The notes below the pieces were generated by a model that was given only the letters and a program-made list of their open reading frames with translations, searched no databases and was not told where the DNA came from. From Adiantum capillus-veneris (Eukaryota > Streptophyta > Polypodiopsida > Polypodiales > Pteridaceae): 64,000 nucleotides of DNA. Positions 34,071 through 43,600 of this stretch are shown piece by piece. The position numbers and the translations under genes are program-made. Position 1 is the first letter of the stretch. Every line of letters starts with the position of its first letter. The DNA lies in assembly GCA_014529385.2 (NCBI GenBank), contig CM043945.1:145672741-145736740 (forward strand), read 5' to 3'.

Positions 34071-36014
34071 TTAAAATTTTGAGCACTCACATGTAGCCTA
34101 TTTGAGCAATAAAGGGTCTTGTAAACGTCCTTGAACCCGCAAAAACGCACGCACGCACACACACACACACACACACACTATGTTAAACCCTAAACCCTAC
34201 CTACAAGAAAACTTGAAAAGAATCTTACCTTGGTGCTAGAGAGTAGTCCACAAGCAAGATTTTCACCTCCGGCAAGTTGTTAGGCACCAGATCTGCAGTA
34301 GGTGAGGAGGAGGAGGGCAAGAGAAGAGGCACAAAAACTAGGGAAATGCGTAGGGAAAGACCCACGGGTTTGTTTTTGTAGGGTCTATCGGTACAGGCAT
34401 CGGTCCAAGCATTGGAAAACTCATCTATAAAGGCGTCAAAAGAGACATCGGTATATGTGCGGGAAGAGACATCGGTATCTGTGTCAAAAATTCAAAAATG
34501 AAAATTAAAAAAAAAAATCATCTCCCTCCATACTTACCTACACATATATCAACGCCCGCCATTAACGCCGATAATTTGGCACCGGAATTTAAGCGACCTC
34601 TTGTACTGTTGCTCATTCGTGCGGTCACCATGTACTCAAGGTTGATGTTTCCTGCCAAGACCCTGTCTTTGGTGAAGTTGTATTGTAGCTCAATGTGCTT
34701 TGTATGCTATTGAGGTTGTCACAATAGATGACAACCGACCTTTGCACCAAAGTCGTGAAGTAGCAATCCCAAGCATGCTACCTCACATGCCACCACTGCA
34801 GCACCCCTGTACTCTCCCTCTATACTCAAGAGAGCAACCGTAGGTTTCTTCTTGCTGCTCCATGTGATAGGAGCACTCCCAAGTGAAAACATGGAGCCAC
34901 TGGTAGACCTGCAATCATATGTACTACCATACCACTTTGCATCTGTGTAGCCATAAAGCTATAACTCCACATCATTCCTATAAAACAACACATAATCCAA
35001 AGTAGCACTCACATAGCACAAAGTGCACCACATCCAGGTGTGATTTCCTAGGAGACTGCATAAACTGACTCACCAATCCAACTATGTAGCTTAAGTCTAG
35101 ACACGAGCTAGTCAAGTAGATCAAGATGCCCACAATCTTCATGTACATGGTAGCATTCTCAAGCACTTGACCTGCATCCTTTCCCAACTTCAAATTCTAA
35201 TCTAAGGGCATTGAAATTAGCTTAAAATGAGACATACCATACTTTCTCAACATGTCCAAATCATATTTCCTTTGTGATAGCGATACACCCTCTTTGTGAG
35301 AATACATTCAATGCCCAAGAAATATCTCAAGTCGAGTCCCAAGTCTTTCATCTCAAACTTCTGCATAAGTAGAGCCTGTACACTACATTATCACATCCAA
35401 CAATCAAATCATTCACATAGATGCATATCACCATAATTTGTGCCTCATTATTTTGCATATACAATGAATGATTTTCATAAGAAATTTCAAAGCCCAATGA
35501 AATGATGAACGCCAGAATCCTCTCATACAAAGCTCTAGGTGCTTGCTTCAGCCCATACAATGATTTCTTTTACCTGCAATAGAAGGTCACATAGCCTCAT
35601 ATTTCCATAAATTTGTGGCTGCTGCATATACATAACTTCCTTGAAGTTTCCATTCAGAATGCATTCTTTACATCCATTTGCTTCAACACCCATTTTAACG
35701 TGGAAACCACTGCAGTAAACACATGAATGGTAGCCATCTTGGCTACAAGGATGAATGTCTCCTCATAATCAATCCCATAAGCTTGTGCATAACTCTTGGA
35801 TACAAGCCTTGCCTTGTGTCTGCTCACATTTCCATCAGAATTATGCTTCCTTTTGTAAACCCACTCACAACCAATTTCCTTTTACATGTTGGTAATGGCA
35901 CCAATTCTCATATTCCATTTTCATCAAGTGCAACCATCTCTTCATCCATAGGTTGCGGCCGTTTTTCATCATTGATGGCATCCTCAAAACATGTGGGTTC
36001 TACCTCAACACACA

Positions 36015-36404
36015 CATACCCTCTCTAGGCTTACCCAAGAGGGAATAAAGGACACATGTCAAGCCCCTATACATGTTGCCCCCAATTAAGTCTAAATCCT
36101 ATTGGATGGCCTATAGGAAGGACCGATGAGAATTCAAAAAATTAAGCTTAATATAAACATTTTAGAAAAGCCTATTAAAAGGACCAAAAGAATTTAGACC
36201 CAATGAATTCCTATTGGATAGTCTCTCAAGGGGTCCAATGCGAATTAAGCAGACCATGTTGACTAAGAGAGCCAATAAGATTTTAGCTTCAATTAATTAA
36301 TGAATTGAGCTCTCTCTCAATGGGGGAAAGAAGGAAACCTATCACAATGCTTCATCCCTTGCATGTTATGTTTCATACCATTGATTGGCTAGGCCCTAGC
36401 ATGC
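36015..36404 (+). repeat. Fragment of the chromodomain-element LTR
   Basis: Matches 19175-19570 in order: GGGAATGAAGGACACATGTC-like start, CCTATTGGATGGCC, several CCAATGAGAATT-type repeats and CATTGGCTAAGCC-like end. This is a second, diverged copy of the LTR described at 18754-21240, cut on its right by the old CACTA element C4. Confidence 0.75.
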
Positions 36405-36659
36405 CACTATAAGAGGAGAAATTGAGAACCGCCTTTATTATCGCGGATTAACAAATGAAAATCACTACAAGAGGTACTTCACATTAGTGACGCTCGTAGT
36501 GTGACGCTTAAAAGTGAAAATTCACGGCATCTCTAGTTTATTTATAACATAGCAACGCCCATAGCGACGCGGACAAGGGTAAAAAATAAACCGAGTGCAC
36601 CCAAAAACTTAGATCTCAAATCTGAGTTTTTGGCGCTCAAGCAAGCAAAGAGGTAACCT

Positions 36660-36777
36660 GCGCTCTCCCTCTCTCTCTCTCTTTCTTCTCCACACACACA
36701 CATACACGAGGAGAGGAAGGAGAGCCAGGTATGCTCCTTCCCTCTCCTCTCTCTCATGTTCCCTTCCCCTCTTTTTG

Positions 36778-36843
<66 letters not shown>

Positions 36844-36847
36844 TGTT

Positions 36848-36900
<53 letters not shown>
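36660..36900. repeat. (CT)n, (AC)n and (GA)n tracts in C3
   Basis: A (CT)n run at about 36782-36820, then (CA)n to 36841, then (GA)n at about 36851-36898. The CT and GA runs are complementary and could fold back. Smaller CT and AC runs stand at 36665-36705. Confidence 0.95.
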
Positions 36901-36995
36901 ACATGCATAAACAAAACACACACACACATGCATAAACAAATAATGCATACCAACACACATTGAGAGAGAGGAGAGAACAGAGAAGAAGAAGAAGA

Positions 36996-37478
36996 GAGTT
37001 TTAATGTCGTAGGAACCTATCCCAAGAGACCTTAAAGATCTAGCCGACGAGGAGTTGAACTCAAGACCTATTATTCAAGAGGGAAATGGCATAACCAATC
37101 TACCACACTTGGGTGATAAAAAGGTTATAAGAGTTATAACATCATAGGAAACTATCCCAAGAGACCTTGAAGATCTAGCCGAAGAGGAGTTGAACTCAAG
37201 ACCTGTTATTCAAGAGGGAAATGACATAACCAATCTACCACACTTGGGTGATAGAAAGGTTATACCATTTTCCTCTTTTTATTGGCACACACACACACAC
37301 ACACACACACACCCAAAAAGAAGAGAGTTTTAACGTCGTAGGAAATTATTCCAAGAGACCTTAAAGATCTAGCCGATGAGGAGTTGAACTCAAGACCTGT
37401 TATTCAAGAGGGAAATGGCAGAACCAATCTACCACACTTGGGTGATAGAAAGGTTATACCATTTTCCTCTTTTTATTG

Positions 37479-37512
<34 letters not shown>

Positions 37513-37610
37513 GAGAAGAAGAGAGTTTTAACATCGTACGAAACTATCCCAAGAGACCTTAACGATCTAGCCGACAAGGAGTTGAACTCAAGACCTGTTG
37601 AACAAAGAGA
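36996..37610 (-). repeat. Tandem array of a tRNA-like (SINE-derived) unit with (CA)n
   Basis: Four units starting near 36996, 37131, 37325 and 37521, each beginning GAGAGTTTTAACGTCGTAGG or close to it. Read on the minus strand, each has an A-box-like TGGTAGATTGGTTATGCC and about 30 bases later a B-box-like GAGTTCAACTCC, as in a tRNA-derived SINE. Units 2-3 and 3-4 are separated by (CA)n tracts (about 37287-37312 and 37480-37511). The fourth unit is partial. It lies in the left part of C3, before the transposase. Confidence 0.72.
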
Positions 37611-37611
37611 A

Positions 37612-37850
37612 AGAGAGAGAGAGAGAGAATAAAAAACCAAAGAGAGAGAGAGAGGGGGAGAAGATGAAAGAGAGAGGTAAGGGAGAAAACAAAGAGAGAA
37701 AGAGATTATGTTAGATTAGATTTAGGTTTATTTACGTTAGATTTAGATTTATGTTAGATTAGATTAGATTTAGGTTTATTTTGAGTTTAAGATTAAATTA
37801 TATCTAGATTTATGTTCGATGGACTAGCTGTTTTTAGATTTAGGTTAGAT
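37612..37850. repeat. GA-rich tract and TTAGATT-type repeats in C3
   Basis: AGAGAGAG-rich stretch to about 37705, then repeated TTAGATTTAGATT/TTAGGTTTATTT text. No coding sense. Confidence 0.75.
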
Positions 37851-38139
37851 TTTAGTGCATGTCATTAATGAAGGTGCGCCTTGCATGTCAATGAAGGTGC
37901 GCTCATGATGTTAAGCATTGTATGAAAAACACTTTCTCATATGAAAAACACTGAAAAAGACTCCGTTTTCCTACATGAGAAAATTTCCTGCGCTCACAAC
38001 CTCGACAGTCCATGCGGACCAGCAATTCCACCTGCATGTTCGACTACTGCTGCCATATAATAAGCCATCATGATCAGCCAATGGAAGAGCAAATTGAGCC
38101 TACACAGAAATTAGTGATGCAAGATGACAATTCAAAGGG

Positions 38140-38140
<1 letters not shown>

Positions 38141-38178
<38 letters not shown>
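38141..38178. repeat. (CA)n microsatellite
   Basis: 38 bp of CA in C3 upstream of the transposase. Confidence 0.97.
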
Positions 38179-38183
<5 letters not shown>

Positions 38184-38409
38184 TACACAACCCGTCAAAT
38201 CTAGAGTAAGAATTAAGTGCTTTGAGCAGGCATCAGCTACATTGCAAGAATGGCGTACCTGCATGCTACAGACAAAGATCTACTGTGAAAAGATGTTATG
38301 ATGTTGTGAAATGCTACAGCTAGAGAAGAGGCAAATGGGTTTTGTCCACTACATGCACTATCATGTAGACGTGAGTGTGTAGATTTTTTATACCCACAAA
38401 TATAGGCAT

Positions 38410-38492
38410 TGACCAATAAAGACGAGATTATAACCCGGTGGTTCTGATCTCCGTGCAGAGATTGGACATGACTAGAGAATGTGAGGTAGTTT
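38410..38492 (+). promoter_or_regulatory. Conserved module upstream of the C3 transposase
   Basis: Reads ACCAATAAAGACGAGATTAT ... CTAGAGAATGTGAGG on the plus strand, matching the minus-strand module upstream of the C1 transposase. It ends about 110 bp before the transposase ATG at 38604 and is followed by an (AG)n tract at 38505-38537. Confidence 0.55.
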
Positions 38493-38499
38493 ACAGTGT

Positions 38500-38540
<41 letters not shown>

Positions 38541-38603
38541 AAGACGGAGGATGCCAATAGAAGATAAAATTTATATCCAAGTTATAAGGTTTTCACCCTC
38601 ATT

Positions 38604-41108
38604 ATGAGTAGTGACGAGGGTGTGGGGCCGTCCAACCGAAACACCTATCTCTCAACGAGGATCTTATGTCCTTGTAATCAATGCAAGCATGATGTGCGAC
38701 GGACAAGACGTGTTTCTTTGCAGCACGTTTGCGAATTTGGTGAGTTTGATCCATCTATTATAGATCGAGTTTTTGCCAATTATAACTCGTCGAACTCTGA
38801 CGCTGGCCAACAGGCAGCAATCTTGCAACCCAATAGACGTGTTCGCAGGCGCTTTGGTCAAGCAGCATATGTGAGGCGACAAGATATAGCCTCTAATAGC
38901 ACGGGGGATGATAATGCAGACCACATTCCCAACAAGGCAATGTTTGAGCCCGAGGTCGATGAAATGATCGAGACGATCATGGATTCAAAAAGGCTTATCT
39001 ATGATTATATGAAAAGTGAAGCCGATACGCCATTGTATGATGGAGCACGTGTGTCTAGATTAAAGGCGCTCTTGGTTCTTCTCAACATGCAGACAAAGTT
39101 TGGATGGAGTGACACTAGCTTCATATCGCTTTTCAGGTGATCTATTACAATGTGTTTACTTTAATAAAAAACTCTAGATGTATAATGATCTGATAGATTT
39201 TTACACAATTGTACTGCATTTTTTTTGCTGTGTAGATCGCTCAAAGAGAACATACTGCCAGCTGATAATGTGATGCCAGATTCCAAAGAGGAAGCAAGAA
39301 AGATCTTGTGAAACTTGGGGATGGATTACAATTCGACCCACACTTGTCCTAACAACTGCATTCTTTTCAGAGGGGAATACATAGACATGGAGAAGAGTCC
39401 GAAATGTGATTCCGAGAGATATCAAGTAGATCTCCAAGGAACAAAAATTCCACAAAAGGTTTTGCAACATTTTCCTCTGATTCCTCCCATCAAGCATTTC
39501 TTTGAATGTAAGTCCATGGCCGCCCTAGCATCATGGTATGAGGAGAATAAATCTTCGGATGGTGTGCTACGGATTCCTACAGATTGCACAGCCTGGAAAC
39601 ATATAGATGAAACGTGGTCGGATTTTGCCAGGGAAGCTCAAAATTTGCACCTAGGCCTGGCTATGGATTGTGTAAATCCGTTTGGTCTAAGATCAACATC
39701 TTACAGTGTATGGCCTGTTTTCATCGTCAACTACAACATTCCCCCGTGGTTGACTACGAAGAAGGGGCACCCTAGCATCATGGTATGAGGAGAATAAATC
39801 TTCGGATGGTGTGCTACGGATTCCTACAGATTGCACAGCCTGGAAACATATAGATGAAACATGGTCGGATTTTGCCAAGGAAGCTCAAAATTTGCACCTA
39901 GGCCTGGCTATGGATGGCGTAAATCCATTTGGTCAAAGATCAACATCTTACAGTGTATGGCCCGTTTTCATCGTCAACTACAAGATTCCCCCGTGGTTGA
40001 CTACGAAGAAGGGGCACCTATGGCTAAGCTTGATTGTGACGAGGCGGTATAAAGTGAAGAATATGGATGTGTATCTTTGTCCACTATTGGAAGAGCTACA
40101 ACAATTGTGGATTGACATAGAAGTGGTGGATATGAGTCGACACACATGTCAACGGAATGCTTTGATCAGAGGCATTCTAATGTGGACCATGCATGACTCC
40201 CTAAAGCGCCATGGATTTTCACGGGAGCCCATGAACGAAAAGTAAAAGAGACCATTTGATCTGTGCGGACCCCCACTGGCGTAATGCACTTGCTCCAAAC
40301 GTGTTTTACTAAAGAAGGAAAGCTTACCTGTTTGAAGTCATGACTGGCATAAAATGTATCAGGTATGTTCATAGTGGAATATATCATAGTGGGAATTGTG
40401 TAACAAATTCGTGTGTGGACTTTAATGTCATTGCTGCACATGTTTTCTAGTTTATTTTACCGGTGGCCATTGAGGGATGTTTGTCTCTTGACGTCCGTAA
40501 CACAATCTACAAACTTGCAAAGTTGGTGCAATAGATCTCACAAAAGGAGATCAATGTAGACTCCATACCATTCGCCAAACAAAATGCTATGGAGGTTGTG
40601 TGCATGTTTAAGAAACACTTTCCTACTACAATGCTAACCATTCAGGTGCATCTTCTTGTTCACATAGTTGATGAGGTGGAAATAGGTGGCACAGTACATT
40701 CCAGATGGATATTCTTTTTAGAATGTTTCATGAAAATGCTCAAGGGATATGTGCGTCAGAAGGCACGTCCAAAGGGTAGCATGATAGAAGGTTGGCTGGT
40801 ATCAGAGTCCCCAGTGTACATTGGAGAGTGGCTAGACGGATGATAAAGCCAGGGACACGCTATGGTGAACCATAGATGATGAGCGCATATCTAGGATTGT
40901 CATGTGCAATCTCGGTGTTGAGGAGAAGATGATGGAAGATCTAGAGGCTAAAATCAACCGATTTTGCATGCTTCACATTTCAATGATGCAAAAGTGGATT
41001 TCACAATTTGAGGATGCAAAGCAAGAGCGAAAAAAGGGCACAAATCGAGTGGAGATGGGGAAGAGGACCACCGATCCACTATCTGACGGGTCTGGAGAGC
41101 ATACATAG
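38604..41108 (+). pseudogene. C3 transposase, TNP2 type (damaged)
   Basis: Starts MSSDEGVGPSNRNTYL with the zinc motif LCPCNQCKH; exon 1 runs to a GT donor near 39137 and exon 2 starts after an acceptor near 39233. TNP2 landmarks: MDYNSTHTCPNNCILF, KVLQHFPLIPPI, AWKHIDETWSDFA, GLAMDCVNPFG, KNMDVYLCPLLEELQ, GILMWTMHDS. A DUF4218-like part follows at 40460-40840 (VHSRWIFFLECFMKMLKGYV). Damage: an in-frame TGA just before LGMDYNS (near 39308), a 247-bp tandem duplication (39523-40016) that shifts the frame, and a stop near 40530. Confidence 0.87.
39523..40016 (+). repeat. 247-bp tandem duplication inside the C3 transposase
   Basis: Unit 1 is 39523-39769 and unit 2 is 39770-40016; both begin CCCTAGCATCATGGTATGAGG. 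By eye they differ at roughly ten positions. As 247 is not a multiple of three, the duplication breaks the reading frame and repeats the AWKHIDETWSDFA...NPFG segment. Confidence 0.95.
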
Positions 41109-41259
41109 CAGCATGGTGTAAAGGACGACATTTTAAGGTGGAATGGATCGACAAAAAGCATTTTACTCAAGATTGTGGAATCGTGGAAAAATTTGAACAG
41201 TCTAGTTGACGAGGGTCCTCTGATGCAGATCCTATGGTGGTGGAACTCACTTACTTCGG

Positions 41260-42440
41260 CACGCTACAAGAGATTTTGAGGATAGATTATAGAGGATTTT
41301 TTGTGGACTTGTTCAACGTGCAATTGTTCAAGATAATCATGGAGGGTCGCAACGCTACTGTGCCGCCACCGATGCCTTGACATCGCCTTGTGTTTGAGGA
41401 GGCTCTTTACCCTCCTCGTCTTTGCATGCCCCCACACCACCCACGGCATCACCATCTACACCAGGTTTCCGCGGCTGATGGCCATTCCTAGCAGCCACAC
41501 ACCACTAGCTACTCCTTCAGGAGTCACTCCAATCGACACTCCTAGCTTTGGGGCCCAGACTCCAATGGAGACACCTGACCTCTATACCCCCATTGACATG
41601 CCTCTAGAGACCTCTGCCGGGACACCCAGGTTCATGCGTCATCGGCGAGAGGGCTTGCTTACTCCGTCGACTCCAGTGACAGCATCATCTTGGATGATGA
41701 CGGCAAGAAGGTGATCTCGCACATGCGTGGTCTTTGATCTCAGTTGTTTAGACACTACATACTAAACACTTGGAGTGAAGTACCACGTGATTTAAAAGAC
41801 AGAGTCGTCAGCATGTTGCATGACGAGTTTCCCATTTTAACACGGGATGACCACTTCAATGAAGACCTGATGAAGGTTTGAATGCACGAATACTGCAAGC
41901 ACAAGTGTTTTGAAGTGCAAAAATCAATTAAGCATGGTTGGAACAGACCAGATTGGATGACCAAAGAAGATTAGAAGAATGCAAAGAAAATAGCACGCGA
42001 GAATCCCGACAAGTGGAAGCAACAAAAGGAGGCAGCCAAAGCGTAAGTAGAGGCACGAAGCTCGCACCACTTGGGGAGTGGTGGGTGGGCATCATTTGAG
42101 GCCAATTTTGTAAGTGTTTTTGCATTGCTATTTAGGTTTGATAGTTTAGGGTTTATGGGCTTTTAAATTCTAACATAATGGATTCTTTGTATGTTTTGAC
42201 AGTGGTGGATGACAAGATGTGACCCCACATCGTACGAGCGCAAGTATGTAGGCAGGAAGGGCTAAAATGCCCTGATGGACATTTTGGCGGTATGGTTAGT
42301 ATTAGGGTTTACTCTTTTCTATTTGTTGTATTGTTTTATAAATTATATGTTTATACTTACAGAAGTTGTCTTATTGTTTTTTTTGCAGAATCCGATAGAT
42401 ACGCCGCTTGGACGTGATAACATGTCTGATTAGACGACGT
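41260..42440 (+). pseudogene. C3 accessory gene, PTTA/En-Spm family (damaged)
   Basis: Plus strand, downstream of and in line with the transposase. A Thr/Pro-rich linker (SHTPLATPSGVTPIDTPSFG, TPMETPDLYTPIDMP) is followed by the family core (WSEVPRDLKDRVVSMLHDEF, REN PDKWKQQKEAAKA region) and SHHLGSGGWASFEANFV, then a GT donor near 42110 and a further exon from about 42204 (WWMTRCDPTSYERKYVG). Several in-frame stops in the core. The order linker, core, LGSGG tail is the same as in C1. Confidence 0.75.
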
Positions 42441-43280
42441 CAGTCTAGCCGCAGCTAGATAGCAAATTAGTTTCCTTTTGTCATAGCATATGTATCATGA
42501 GATGAAGTTTATACGTATTTTTGTAACTATTGGAAAACCATGTATATTTTTTCAATAATAACAATGGTGTTGTAACTATTACATTTGCAAAGTTTAACAA
42601 TCAAGTGATTTTGCCTATGATGTGTACAATTGTCATTGATATACTTTCATCAATTTACTTTTGTCAGTTTTGCATCTTTATTCTGCAAACAATACTATGG
42701 ATGATGGAGTTAATGGTTATATTGTCTTGTGGGTGACTACTTTGGGTCTATATCTAAGCTTGCACTTTTTTTCAAAGGTGAATCTAGGCTTATCTTGGAT
42801 TCATTTAGGTTCACTCAATTATTGAAACATTCAATATGGTTGATGGTTGAATGCCCTGCCACCAAAAGTTTTTCTCTCATGCATCGCTATGAGCGTCGCT
42901 ATATAAGGCTCTACAGCGTCGCTATAGGTGGCTTATAAACGTTGCTATGATCGTCGCTATAGGCTTCACTATATAGTGACGGGCGACGGTCTTAGCAACG
43001 TCAGGGAGTATAAAAACCCAATGTATTTCTGTAGCTAACAACGTGACAAGTGCACACAACCTCTTGTAGTGAATGCAAAGAAAAAATTTTGCATGAGCAA
43101 TAATAGATGCTGCAAGGCACGCGGAAATGGTTTCTCAGCAATAAGCATGGTAATGGATGCGGGTATATACCCACCACTATCATACCATGTCTATTGCCAC
43201 ATCTATTACCGTGTATATTTCCCCTCCTAGTACCGTGTATATTTCCACACCTATTATCGTTAAATGGCTATTCAAAAATA

Positions 43281-43330
43281 AAGGTGCTCATTTGGGCTAC
43301 CCAATTGAGGGTGGCCCAAATGAGCATCTT
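43281..43330. repeat. Short hairpin in the C4 flank
   Basis: AAGGTGCTCATTTGGGC (43281-43297) and its near-perfect inverse GCCCAAATGAGCATCTT (43314-43330), one mismatch in 17, with a 16-base loop. It could be a terminator-like hairpin or a remnant of a small inverted-repeat element. Confidence 0.8.
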
Positions 43331-43600
43331 TATCTTTGATGTGCATAAAACATCTGAAACATCTTTTTTTTTTTTGAAAAAATGTACAAAAGAAGAAGAG
43401 AATTTAAACATATTTTACCTTAATAATTTAAAGTGAAAAAGATCAACTATTCAAAAAAGTTACAAATAAGATGAAAATTTTAGTTCATGTGTATATACAT
43501 ATGCTCATAGCGTTTTTCTTGTACCACATTGGGACTTTAAGAGAGGACTACAAATTTTTTTCTATCTGTCCAAGTCCTCCTCGTCCTTGTCCATAGGCAC

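Larger units (their letters stand above)
30176..34608 (-). mobile_element. CACTA (En/Spm) transposon C1, TSD TTG
   Basis: 4433 bp. One end is CACTACAACACGTCGC (30176) and the other, read inward on the minus strand, is CAGTACAAGAGGTCGC (34608), with 3-4 mismatches in 16. TTG is duplicated at 30173-30175 and 34609-34611. Subterminal motifs of the form ATACCGGCGAGAC / GACATCGGTAT occur near both ends (30205-30220 and 34385-34480). Both genes are on the minus strand: TNP2 transposase, then the PTTA-like gene. Both are decayed. It sits inside a Copia pol gene. Confidence 0.88.
29380..36014 (-). mobile_element. Copia LTR retrotransposon fragment, minus strand, split by CACTA C1
   Basis: Fossil read on the minus strand. 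36014-34612 holds pol (reverse transcriptase region with MYGLKQAPRALYERILAF near 35510-35560 and YVNDLIVG near 35400, then RNase H). The end of pol (VVDIFTK) lies at 30175-30140, on the far side of C1. A purine tract (GCTTGAGGGGGAG) and an LTR starting TGTTGAGATGTC follow, so the LTR occupies about 29380-30074. The LTR contains a tandem duplication of about 295 bp. The integrase and 5' parts are absent. It is broken, with several breaks besides the insertion. Confidence 0.8.
36463..43071 (+). mobile_element. CACTA (En/Spm) transposon C3, full length, TSD AAT
   Basis: 6609 bp with inverted ends CACTACAAGAGG and CCTCTTGTAGTG, and AAT duplicated at 36460-36462 and 43072-43074. Subterminal GCGTCGCTATA-type motifs occur at both ends (36490-36575 and 42885-43000). 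Plus-strand genes: TNP2 transposase (38604-41100) then a PTTA-like gene (41260-42440). The left part holds a SINE-derived tandem array and several microsatellites. Both genes have stops. Confidence 0.94.

Noticed and set aside
33935-34200. Telomere
   Set aside because: CCTAA-like repeats are degenerate, mixed and lie inside CACTA element C1.
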